Below are positions 22,354 to 29,923 of a DNA stretch of 61,813 nt, piece after piece. The DNA is from an uncultured Pelagibacteraceae bacterium. Lineage in GTDB: Bacteria > Pseudomonadota > Alphaproteobacteria > Pelagibacterales > AG-422-B15. The translations under genes and the position numbers were made by a program. The first letter of the stretch is position 1, and each line of letters starts with the position of its first letter. Location: the NCBI GenBank assembly GCA_902546615.1, contig CACCKE010000006.1:1-61813 (forward strand), written 5' to 3'. The notes below the pieces were generated by a model. It was given only the letters and a program-made list of their open reading frames with translations, was not told the origin of the DNA and made no database searches.

Positions 22354-23178
22354 TTAGTTTAGGTTTAATTTTAAACCTTTTTTTAAGACTTCAAGGCTCT
22401 TGTGGTGGGTTAAATCAAGATGAAGGGGTGTGACTGAAATGTGTTTATTGGCTATAGCCTCAACATCACTCATGTATCCTTCGATAACTTCATTTATTGG
22501 AGCAATAGTTAGTTTGGCATTGTCTTCAAGCCTCCTTCTTAAGCCAAACCTAAACTTTGACTTCTCAACCTCTCTAATAATCAAATCATCCGATTCTCTG
22601 TTGCCTTGTGTCGTGATTTGAATGCTTTCTACCAGATCTGCTGAACAATAGGGGAAATTTATATTCATAAAAACATTCTTGCCCCATCCATTTTTTGTTA
22701 AATCAACAAGTAAATCTTTCAAATAAGTTTTTGAAGAATCCCAAGATATTTGATTTTTTTTGCCAGCTTCATAATTTTGACTGATTGCAATTGATGGAAT
22801 TCGTCTAATTAAGCCTTCCATTGCTGCAGCAATTGTACCTGAATATGTAACATCCTCTCCAACATTGCAGCCACTATTGATACCTGACAAAATTAAATCT
22901 GGCCTTTTATCTTTTAAAACACTGCTAATACCAATTGCAACACAGTCGCTAGGAGTACCATTAACGGAAAATGTCTTCTCTTCATACTTTTTAAGTGTTA
23001 ATTCACTTTGAAAAGATAAAGCGTGTGATGCGCCACTTTTTTCAAATTCAGGTGCTACGACCCAGACATCTTCTGAAAATTCATTGGCAATAGATATTAG
23101 TATTTTAATACCCTCTGCAGATATTCCATCATCATTTGTAATTAATATTCTCGCTTCATTAAGATTAATAAATGACAT
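22354..23178 (-). CDS. surE: 5'/3'-nucleotidase SurE
   Basis: Metal-dependent survival-protein phosphatase acting on nucleoside monophosphates. At 274 residues it has typical length. The metal-binding motif ILITNDDGISAEGI is at the N-terminus, VNGTPSDCV follows, and SGINSGCNVGEDVTYSGT is the conserved loop. It lies 9 bp downstream of serS. The pcm and M23 peptidase genes that commonly follow surE in alphaproteobacteria are missing here; yajC follows directly. Confidence 0.96.
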   Translation of the reverse strand: MSFINLNEARILITNDDGISAEGIKILISIANEFSEDVWVVAPEFEKSGASHALSFQSELTLKKYEEKTFSVNGTPSDCVAIGISSVLKDKRPDLILSGINSGCNVGEDVTYSGTIAAAMEGLIRRIPSIAISQNYEAGKKNQISWDSSKTYLKDLLVDLTKNGWGKNVFMNINFPYCSADLVESIQITTQGNRESDDLIIREVEKSKFRFGLRRRLEDNAKLTIAPINEVIEGYMSDVEAIANKHISVTPLHLDLTHHKSLEVLKKGLKLNLN

Positions 23179-23187
23179 ATAAATGAA

Positions 23188-24456
23188 TTAATTTGAAATT
23201 TGATTTATTCCACCCATGTATGGAATAAGAGCGTCTGGCACCTGAATAGTCCCATCTTCATTTTGATAGTTCTCTAAAATTGATATTAAAGTTCGTCCTA
23301 CGGCCAGCCCAGATCCATTTAATGTATGCAAAAATTTACTTTCTTTGCCTTCTTTATAACGAGAGTTCATTCTTCTTGCTTGAAAATCTCCACAATTAGA
23401 GCAACTAGATATTTCTCTGTAAGCTTTTTGACCAGGTAACCATACCTCAATATCATATGTTTTTTGAGCAGCAAAACCCATATCCTCAGAAGATAATATT
23501 ACGACTCTATAATGAAGATTTAATCTTTTTAAGACCTCCTCTGCACAACTTAACATTCTTTCATGTTCATCTCTAGATTGATCTTCTGATGTTAAACTTA
23601 CAAGCTCAACTTTATAAAATTGATGTTGTCTCATAATGCCTCTTGTATCTTTTCCTGCTGCACCAGCTTCGGATCTGAAACATGGCGTATGAGACACATA
23701 TCGTTTAGGTAAATCTAAAATATCAATAATTGACTCTCTAGTCATATTACTAAGAGGAACCTCGGCAGTTGGTATAAGCCAATAATCGTCGGTTGTTTTA
23801 AATAAGTCATCTTTAAACTTAGGAAGCTGTCCCACGCCATAAACTGATTGGTCTTTCACAAGTATAGGAACATTCATCTCTGTGTATCCAAATTCATTTG
23901 TGTGAAGATCCAACATAAAATTAGATATTGCTCTTTCCATTCTTGCAATCAAGCCACTTTGTACGACAAACCTTGCTCCAGAGATTTTTGCAGCTTGTTC
24001 AAAACTCATCATATTGAGGTTTTCACCTAATTCGTCGTGTTCTTTTGGGTTAAAAGAAAATTCTTTTTTATTACCTTCCAACTTAATTTCTTTATTTAAA
24101 CTTTCATCACCAACTGGCACATCATCTGCTGGATTATTTGGTAAAGACGATAAAAAAGTATTAAGTTCTTCTTGTTTTTCTCTTTGACTATTCTCTAATT
24201 CCTGCATTTTATCTTTTAAACTTGTGACTTCCGCTTTTAACTTGGAGGCTTCATCATTTTTTCCATTAGCTGCATATTCTCCTATGAGCTTAGATTTGGT
24301 ATTTCTCTCTTCTTGAATAACTTGAAGCTCGCCAATAATTTCTCTGTTCTTTTCATCTAATTCAATTATCTGGCTTGAAACTGGAGGATGCTTTCTTTTG
24401 GCTAATAACTTATCTAAATCTGACGGATTCTCTCTTATTTTCTTGATATCATGCAT
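23188..24456 (-). CDS. serS: seryl-tRNA synthetase
   Basis: Class II synthetase charging tRNA-Ser (and tRNA-Sec if present). The 422-residue protein has an N-terminal long coiled-coil tRNA-binding arm (about residues 30-105, rich in K/E heptads) and a catalytic domain with the class II segments TPCFRSEAGAAGKDTRGIMR (motif 2), YREISSCSNCGDFQARRM and, at the end, GSGLAVGRTLISILENYQ (motif 3). It lies 3 bp after tatC in the conserved tatC-serS-surE block. Confidence 0.97.
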   Translation of the reverse strand: MHDIKKIRENPSDLDKLLAKRKHPPVSSQIIELDEKNREIIGELQVIQEERNTKSKLIGEYAANGKNDEASKLKAEVTSLKDKMQELENSQREKQEELNTFLSSLPNNPADDVPVGDESLNKEIKLEGNKKEFSFNPKEHDELGENLNMMSFEQAAKISGARFVVQSGLIARMERAISNFMLDLHTNEFGYTEMNVPILVKDQSVYGVGQLPKFKDDLFKTTDDYWLIPTAEVPLSNMTRESIIDILDLPKRYVSHTPCFRSEAGAAGKDTRGIMRQHQFYKVELVSLTSEDQSRDEHERMLSCAEEVLKRLNLHYRVVILSSEDMGFAAQKTYDIEVWLPGQKAYREISSCSNCGDFQARRMNSRYKEGKESKFLHTLNGSGLAVGRTLISILENYQNEDGTIQVPDALIPYMGGINQISN

Positions 24457-24459
24457 GTT

Positions 24460-25236
24460 TTACTCTGATTTAGCTTTTTTTCCTTCGATAAATTTTACCG
24501 CAAATATTGAGATTTCATACAGCAATAATATTGGTATTCCAAGCCCTATTTGGGAGATTGGGTCCGGTGGTGTTAAAATAGCTGCTACTGCAAAGACTCC
24601 TACAATCACATACTTTCTATTTTTTCTTAATCCTTCAGAACTTACAAAACCAACTCTTGCTAATAATGTTAAAAGAACTGGCAGTTGAAAACTGATGCCA
24701 AATGCAAATATTAAACGCATAATTAAGCTTAAATACTCATTAACTTTGGCCTCTAATTGAATTGGTAATGTTCCTTGGCCACCAATGGATTCAAAAGATA
24801 GAAAGAATTTAATGGCAAGTGGCATAATAAAATAGTAAACCAATGCCGCTCCTAATAAGAATAATATTGGCGTTGCAATTAGATAAGGAATAACAACAGT
24901 TTTTTCATTGCGATAAAGACCCGGTGCGACAAAAATCCAAATTTGAATAAGTATAAATGGAAGAGAAACAAAAATAGAAGCAAATAATGCAACTTTTAAA
25001 TAAGTAAAAAAAGTTTCGTGTAAAGCAGTAAATATAAGCCTTCTGCCAGACTCACCCTGCACTGCATCGGCATATGGTTGAACTAAAAAATTATAAATTG
25101 TGTCTGCAAATATATATGCAACAACAAACATAACAGTAATTAAAATTAGTGATTTAATAAGTCTGCTTCTTAGTTCTACAAGATGTTGAATTAAAGGCTG
25201 CTTTCCTTCATCTAACGATTCCTTTGTATCACTCAT
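24460..25236 (-). CDS. tatC: Sec-independent protein translocase TatC
   Basis: Receptor for twin-arginine signal peptides, with six TM helices. It has 258 residues. Hallmarks are HLVELRSRLIKSL at the cytoplasmic N-terminus, FTALHETFFTYLKVA with the conserved Glu-x-Phe in the first periplasmic/cytoplasmic loop region, and FGISFQLPVLLTLLARVG. It overlaps tatB by 8 bp. A likely client in this window is the PotD-like binding protein, which bears a twin-arginine signal. Confidence 0.97.
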   Translation of the reverse strand: MSDTKESLDEGKQPLIQHLVELRSRLIKSLILITVMFVVAYIFADTIYNFLVQPYADAVQGESGRRLIFTALHETFFTYLKVALFASIFVSLPFILIQIWIFVAPGLYRNEKTVVIPYLIATPILFLLGAALVYYFIMPLAIKFFLSFESIGGQGTLPIQLEAKVNEYLSLIMRLIFAFGISFQLPVLLTLLARVGFVSSEGLRKNRKYVIVGVFAVAAILTPPDPISQIGLGIPILLLYEISIFAVKFIEGKKAKSE

Positions 25237-25525
25237 TTTCTTTTTTCTGATTTTCTGACTGAATGATATTTTTATTTATCGAGTCACGCATCTCGTCTGT
25301 AAAGTTTTTTGGATTTGTATTTTCAACTTTAGACTTAATATCGTCTACACCTGTTTCTTTTGCAATCTCATTGATACTGGATCTAAATTCTCTTGAGAAG
25401 TTTCTGATTTTACCCCACCATTTTCCAAAAGTTCTGAGTACAGCTGGCAAATCTTTCGGACCAACAAAAATGATAATTAATGCTGCAATGACAAGATACT
25501 CTACTCCTCCGATACCAGGTAACAT
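25229..25525 (-). CDS. tatB: Sec-independent protein translocase TatB
   Basis: Tat receptor-complex subunit. The protein has 98 residues: a short periplasmic N-terminus with the polar residue in IGGVEYLVIAALIIIFVGP, one TM helix, a hinge and an amphipathic helix (LPAVLRTFGKWWGKIRNF), then a charged soluble tail. It overlaps tatC by 8 bp and is 15 bp downstream of tatA. Confidence 0.94.
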   Translation of the reverse strand: MLPGIGGVEYLVIAALIIIFVGPKDLPAVLRTFGKWWGKIRNFSREFRSSINEIAKETGVDDIKSKVENTNPKNFTDEMRDSINKNIIQSENQKKENE

Positions 25526-25540
25526 AACAATTACTTAAGG

Positions 25541-25723
25541 TTACTCTTTGGAGTCTTCGTCTGATTTATTTATTGACTTTGGTTCATCATCGTCATTGAT
25601 GCCTTTTTTAAAACTTTTTACACCTTTAGCTACGTCACCCATTAATTCAGATATTTTTCCTCTACCGAAAAGTATAACAAGAAGCGCTACAACGATTAAT
25701 ATTTGCCAAAAACTAATACCCAT
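25541..25723 (-). CDS. tatA: Sec-independent protein translocase TatA
   Basis: Pore-forming Tat subunit. The 60-residue protein has TM helix [17 protein letters not shown], the FG hinge and amphipathic helix [19 protein letters not shown], followed by a short acidic/lysine tail. A GAGGAA ribosome binding site precedes the ATG. It is the first gene of tatA-tatB-tatC-serS-surE; the usual upstream neighbour scpB is displaced by the iron module. Confidence 0.94.
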   Translation of the reverse strand: MGISFWQILIVVALLVILFGRGKISELMGDVAKGVKSFKKGINDDDEPKSINKSDEDSKE

Positions 25724-25808
25724 TTGTTCCTCAATTATTTCTAATAATATATATATATATTAATACCTTATTAGTAAAAGTTAAAAATTGCCATCAAATA
25801 AAAGGTAA

Positions 25809-26522
25809 TTAAATAAGGTTTTTTTGAGATGCGGTTGAACTTATAGAGATGACATCTTCAGGTTTGCCGTTTTGAATAAAATTACCATCTTTCATGATTA
25901 ATACTCTATCAGACATTGCTAGCGCGTCTTCAGTATCGTGAGAAACAATGATAGTTGTAGTGAGGTTATCACGAAGAATTTTATTTGTTTCAGATCTCAA
26001 TCTTACTTTTAATTCCTTATCCAAAGCTCCAAAAGGTTCATCCATTAACAAAATTTTTGGATTTGGCGCCATAGCTCTTGCCAATGCAACCCTTTGTTGT
26101 TCACCACTTGATATTTCGTGTGGATAGTTTTTTGCATATCTCTCAACACTAAATAACTTTAATAAACTCATAGCTCTCTCGGTATTATTTTTATTCGTAC
26201 CTTTTATTCCAAATTTTACATTATTCACAATCGAGAGGTGTGGGAACAATGCTCTTTCCTGAACAACCAATCCAATATTTCGTTCCTCAGTATTTACATG
26301 ATTTAAATGCCCAGAAACAAGTTCATTATCTATCGATACTGTTCCTGCTGATTGTTCTTCTAGACCTGCAATGATTCTTAGTAATGTAGTTTTGCCGCAT
26401 CCAGATGGCCCTAAGATTGTAATTATCTCGCCGCGATTTACTTGTAGAGAAATATCTTTTAAAACTTCATTATCTCTTGTGAAGCTATGTTTTATATTTT
26501 TTAGTTCAAGAATTATATCCAT
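25809..26522 (-). CDS. fbpC: ferric iron ABC transporter ATP-binding protein
   Basis: Energises Fe(III) import with the permease directly upstream. It has 237 residues with Walker A GPSGCGKTT near residue 39, signature SSGEQQR, Walker B ILLMDEPFGALD and switch His in SHDTEDAL. It is shorter than typical FbpC (about 340-350) and ends after the ATPase core, so the C-terminal regulatory domain that binds iron in neisserial FbpC is absent. It sits 2 bp after the permease gene. Iron specificity is inferred from the fused permease and the FbpA-type binding protein in the same cluster. Confidence 0.88.
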   Translation of the reverse strand: MDIILELKNIKHSFTRDNEVLKDISLQVNRGEIITILGPSGCGKTTLLRIIAGLEEQSAGTVSIDNELVSGHLNHVNTEERNIGLVVQERALFPHLSIVNNVKFGIKGTNKNNTERAMSLLKLFSVERYAKNYPHEISSGEQQRVALARAMAPNPKILLMDEPFGALDKELKVRLRSETNKILRDNLTTTIIVSHDTEDALAMSDRVLIMKDGNFIQNGKPEDVISISSTASQKNLI

Positions 26523-26524
26523 TA

Positions 26525-28138
26525 TTAATCTCTTGATGCAGGTCTAGAACTTCTGATCATTCTAGTCAATATTATTATTGGAATAAGCCCTACCATAACT
26601 ATTGCAATAGAAGGTGCAGCAGCATCGTACATTCTTTCTTCTGCTGCATATATATAAGTATATACAGCTAATGTATCAAAATTAAATGGTCTCAAAATAA
26701 GCGTTGCGGGAAGTTCTTTTATGACTTCTGAAACTACCAATAACATGCTTGTTAGAAAACTAGTTTTTAATAATGGCAAATGAACTGATGATAAAAGGGA
26801 CCAGCCTGATGTTTTAAGTGTTTTCGCTACATCATCAATTCTCATATTTATACGCTGATATCCAGCTTCAATGGTAGAACTTGAGAGCGCATAGGATTTT
26901 ATTATATAAGCTAAAACTAATCCAACTAGACTACCTGTAAGCACAAAATCAAAATAGTAATCTCCCATGTTTCTGTCTAAAAATGTGAGTAGCTGCATAA
27001 CGCCAATTGCAAGTATCAAACCTGGCACCGCATAACCAACAGTCAAAAAGGAACTCATAAACTTCAGATAATTATTTTTTTTATATCTAATTGAGAAATT
27101 TATAAGAACAGCTAATAAACTGCATAAGAAGGCTGCTATTATTGCTAAGTAAAATGTATTCCATGCAGTCGTGAGAAACTTATCATTAAAAAAATCTAAC
27201 TTATAATTAAATGCCCAGTACCCAAGTTCCATCACAGGCAATAAAAAACCAACAAAGATTGGAACGAAACAGATTAATATTGCTAAAATATTTGAACTAC
27301 CTTTCAGCCTAGTTAAATAAAGCGGCTTAAAGACTGAGCTGGCATTTGAATATCTAGCATTTTTTCGAGAGTAACGTTCAGATATAATTAATAGAATTGC
27401 AAATATGAGTAACAATGAAGCTAACTGCTTTGCGGTTTCAATATCATACATGCCGTACCATGTTCTAAATATTCCAGTTGTAAAAGTTGAAATAGCAAAG
27501 TGATCAACTGCTCCGAAATCAGATAAAGTTTCCATGATTACGAGCATGAGGCCCCCAATAATTGCTGGTCTAATCATTGGAACAGCTAATTTATAGAAGA
27601 CTTCTAGTTTACCAAGTCCAAGAGTTCTTCCCGCTTCAAGAATTGATCTAGATTGATTTATAAAGGCCATTCTGCTCACAAGATATACATATGGATATAG
27701 AGTGAAGGAAAATACTACAATCGCTCCAGGAACATTTCTTACTTTAGGAAAAAAAATAAAATCTGCACCGAGCCCAAAAAGATCCCTCATTAAATTATTC
27801 GCAGTACCAAAGGTATCGAATAAACCAGTGAAAGTGTAGGCAAGTATATATGGAGGTACAGCAAGTGGTAAAATTAACGCCCATTCAAAAATATTTTTTC
27901 CTGTAAAATTATAGTTGGTTACCAACCAGGCAGTGCCGACACCAATTATGGCAACCATAATTGAGACCCCAAGAACTAAATAAATAGAATTTTCTATATA
28001 ACCAAAAAGTACATGGTTATACAAATGTGTCCAGTTGTCAGAGTAATCACCAGTAAGACTGAATAGCACAATAAATACTGGAGCAATAAAAATTGCAAAT
28101 GTTGCTACTGGTGTTATTTGCCAAAAATCTAACTTCAT
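26525..28138 (-). CDS. fbpB: ferric iron ABC transporter permease, fused two-domain type
   Basis: Inner-membrane channel for Fe(III) released by the periplasmic binding protein. The 537 residues carry two tandem permease domains, about 12 TM helices. The EAA-type loops read EAGRTLGLGKLEVFYKLAVP in the first half and DDVAKTLKTSGWSLLSSVHLP in the second, and each would contact one ATPase subunit. The tandem fusion is standard for FbpB/SfuB/HitB. It lies 25 bp downstream of the peroxiredoxin gene and 2 bp upstream of the ATPase gene. Confidence 0.92.
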   Translation of the reverse strand: MKLDFWQITPVATFAIFIAPVFIVLFSLTGDYSDNWTHLYNHVLFGYIENSIYLVLGVSIMVAIIGVGTAWLVTNYNFTGKNIFEWALILPLAVPPYILAYTFTGLFDTFGTANNLMRDLFGLGADFIFFPKVRNVPGAIVVFSFTLYPYVYLVSRMAFINQSRSILEAGRTLGLGKLEVFYKLAVPMIRPAIIGGLMLVIMETLSDFGAVDHFAISTFTTGIFRTWYGMYDIETAKQLASLLLIFAILLIISERYSRKNARYSNASSVFKPLYLTRLKGSSNILAILICFVPIFVGFLLPVMELGYWAFNYKLDFFNDKFLTTAWNTFYLAIIAAFLCSLLAVLINFSIRYKKNNYLKFMSSFLTVGYAVPGLILAIGVMQLLTFLDRNMGDYYFDFVLTGSLVGLVLAYIIKSYALSSSTIEAGYQRINMRIDDVAKTLKTSGWSLLSSVHLPLLKTSFLTSMLLVVSEVIKELPATLILRPFNFDTLAVYTYIYAAEERMYDAAAPSIAIVMVGLIPIIILTRMIRSSRPASRD

Positions 28139-28163
28139 AAATAGTTGCTGTTATCTATACTAT

Positions 28164-28697
28164 TTATTTAAGAAACTCTAATATATTATCAGGATTTGTT
28201 TCAATATAAGGATCATCATCATTTCCTGTATCATTAAGACCTGGCTCGATAAACATCTGTTCAATTTCCATATTATTTGCAACAACTGCATATCTCCAAG
28301 ACCTCATAGCGAATCCATTATGATTTTTATTAATAAGCATGCCCATCATCCTTGTAAATTGACCCGTTCCATCTGGAATCATTTGCACATTTTTAACGCC
28401 CATATAGTTACTCCAAGCGTTCATGACATATGAATCATTAACGGAGACACAAAATACTTCATCAATTCCTAAGTTTTTAAAAGCTTCAAATTTCTCATCA
28501 AATGCAGGCAATTGCTGTGATGAACAAGTCGGAGTAAAGGCACCAGGTAATGAAAATATTAAAACTCTTTTTTCTGAAAATAAATCACTAGAGGAAATTG
28601 ACATCCATGCCTTATCTCCTTCAAGATAACACATTTCCCCCGTCTCAAATTCATTTTGAGACCTAATCTTAAATGTTACATTTGGTAATCTATTCAT
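28164..28697 (-). CDS. peroxiredoxin, Prx5/AhpE-hybrid type
   Basis: Thiol peroxidase reducing H2O2 and organic peroxides. At 177 residues it is slightly long for Prx5. The peroxidatic Cys58 is in LPGAFTPTCSS, the PxxxTxxC signature; other cysteines are Cys23 and Cys83. The downstream MRSWRYAVV supplies the conserved Arg/Trp region. The gene is inserted between the ferric-binding-protein and permease genes of the iron transporter, so its expression is tied to iron supply. Its ribosome binding site (GAGG, 8 nt from the ATG) lies inside a hairpin that competes with a larger upstream one, described separately. Confidence 0.92.
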   Translation of the reverse strand: MNRLPNVTFKIRSQNEFETGEMCYLEGDKAWMSISSSDLFSEKRVLIFSLPGAFTPTCSSQQLPAFDEKFEAFKNLGIDEVFCVSVNDSYVMNAWSNYMGVKNVQMIPDGTGQFTRMMGMLINKNHNGFAMRSWRYAVVANNMEIEQMFIEPGLNDTGNDDDPYIETNPDNILEFLK

Positions 28698-28704
28698 AAA
28701 TATA

Positions 28705-28776
28705 ACCTCAATTTAGTTGAGGTAATTTGACCTTGGATACTAATGAGAAGAAGAGACGGTGGCCAAATTACCTCAA
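28705..28776 (-). promoter_or_regulatory. pair of mutually exclusive hairpins over the peroxiredoxin ribosome binding site
   Basis: In the minus-strand transcript, arm A (28776-28761) pairs with arm B (28732-28717) as a 16-bp stem with one G-U pair and a 28-nt loop. The last 7 nt of B (ACCUCAA) also pair perfectly with arm C (28711-28705, UUGAGGU) across a 5-nt CUAAA loop. Arm C contains the GAGG Shine-Dalgarno of the peroxiredoxin gene. A:B leaves the ribosome site open and B:C closes it. There is no U-tract, so this is not a simple terminator. Arm A starts 16 nt after the fbpA stop codon. Pairing is read directly; switching is inference. Confidence 0.6.
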
Positions 28777-28792
28777 ACTGGTTAGCGATAAA

Positions 28793-29824
28793 TTATTGCC
28801 AACCAACTCTATCCATCAACTTAACAGCATCAGGATTGAATTCACCATAGCTTGCAACTGAAGTCTGATCTTCTTTAAAACCAGAACCAAATTGAGCTAT
28901 TAAATCACTAGGTGCAACACCTTCAAGCATAGGAAACTCGTAAGTGTTATTAACTATGTGACTTTGAGCTTCTTCACTAAGCAAGAACTCTATGAACTTA
29001 ACAGCATTACCTGCATTTGGAGCATTTTTCATAAGACCAGCTCCACTTACATTAATATGAGCTCCTCGTCCATCTTGGCCTGGGAAATGAAGTTCAACTT
29101 TTCTGGCAGCAGCTTGCTGTTCTTCGCCTTTTTTACCAGATAACATCAAACCAATGTAGTAACTATTCGCTACAGCAACATCTGCTTCGCCATTTGCAAC
29201 TGCCATAATCTGTGCTCTGTCATTACCTTCAGGTTTTCTTGCAAAATTGCCTACAAATCTGTGTGCCCACTTTTCAGTAGCATCGACACCATTATTAGCA
29301 ATCAATGAGGCAACTAAAGACTGATTGTACATATTACCAGAACTTCTTATTGCAATTCTGCCTTTCCATTTTGGATCTGAAAGATCTTCATACGTAAGCC
29401 CTTCCATATCCTCTGCAGAAACATTTACTGGATTGTAATAAATTACTCTAGAACGTTTAGCTATTCCCACCCATTCATTGTTTGGGCCTCTTAAATTTTC
29501 AGGTACAATTGAATCGATAGTACTTGAGTTAATACTTTGGAACATTCCATCTTTTTGAACTTTCCATAGATTACCAGCATCAACAGTAATAAAGACATCA
29601 GCAGGAGAATTTGCTCCTTCGGAAGCAAGTCTTTCCATTAATGCTTTTCCTTTACCTGAAATAACGTTTACCTTGATGCCAGTAGCATCTGTAAACTTTT
29701 GATATAATGCATCGTCTGAATCATAATGCCTTGATGTATACAAATTGACTTCTTTAGCGAATGAACTGCCAACTGTTACAAAACTAATTACAGCTATTGC
29801 TAAGAATCTTAATACTGAATTCAT
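28793..29824 (-). CDS. fbpA: ferric iron ABC transporter periplasmic binding protein
   Basis: Binds Fe(III) in the periplasm and delivers it to the FbpB-type permease. I place the start at the ATG giving MNSVLRFLAIAV, 343 residues, because AAGGG lies 8 nt upstream; the in-frame GTG three codons earlier overlaps that site. A Sec signal peptide of about 24 residues ends near SSFAKE. The mature N-terminus NLYTSRHYDSD and the later NSYYIGLM tyrosines match FutA/FbpA-type iron ligands. The promoter carries two iron-box-like dyads. Downstream come the RNA hairpin pair, peroxiredoxin, permease and ATPase genes. Confidence 0.93.
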   Translation of the reverse strand: MNSVLRFLAIAVISFVTVGSSFAKEVNLYTSRHYDSDDALYQKFTDATGIKVNVISGKGKALMERLASEGANSPADVFITVDAGNLWKVQKDGMFQSINSSTIDSIVPENLRGPNNEWVGIAKRSRVIYYNPVNVSAEDMEGLTYEDLSDPKWKGRIAIRSSGNMYNQSLVASLIANNGVDATEKWAHRFVGNFARKPEGNDRAQIMAVANGEADVAVANSYYIGLMLSGKKGEEQQAAARKVELHFPGQDGRGAHINVSGAGLMKNAPNAGNAVKFIEFLLSEEAQSHIVNNTYEFPMLEGVAPSDLIAQFGSGFKEDQTSVASYGEFNPDAVKLMDRVGWQ

Positions 29825-29840
29825 AAATTTCACCCTTCTT

Positions 29841-29865
29841 TAGAATGATACTAAGTTTCATTCTA
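29841..29865. promoter_or_regulatory. second dyad at the fbpA transcription start
   Basis: Perfect 8-bp inverted repeat TAGAATGA/TCATTCTA with a 9-bp spacer. Its inner part fits TGA-N9-TCA, the same spacing as the iron-box dyad 8 bp further upstream. It covers the predicted transcription start and leader, so a bound repressor would block initiation. It could instead be a leader hairpin in the mRNA. Confidence 0.45.
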
Positions 29866-29891
29866 TATATCTTATTGAGAATGATTATCAA
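29864..29891 (-). promoter_or_regulatory. fbpA promoter
   Basis: Minus-strand -35 TTGATA (29891-29886) and -10 TATATA (29869-29864) are separated by 16 bp. The -35 lies inside the Fur/iron-box dyad and the start point falls in the second dyad, an arrangement expected of an iron-repressed gene. Confidence 0.5.
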
Positions 29892-29892
29892 T
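29874..29892. promoter_or_regulatory. Fur/IRO-type iron operator upstream of fbpA
   Basis: ATTGAGAATGATTATCAAT matches the Fur 7-1-7 core TGATAATnATTATCA at 14 of 14 defined positions but one (G for T), with perfect ATTGA/TCAAT outer arms. It also fits the alphaproteobacterial TGA-N9-TCA iron-responsive pattern recognised by RirA-type regulators, so which regulator binds cannot be decided here. Confidence 0.65.
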
Positions 29893-29923
29893 AGCAAATA
29901 TGACGCACTTTACTGATTCGAGT

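Noticed and set aside
25746..25762. AT dinucleotide run upstream of tatA
   Set aside because: A simple repeat expected in AT-rich intergenic DNA; no dyad or hexamer of interest beyond that.
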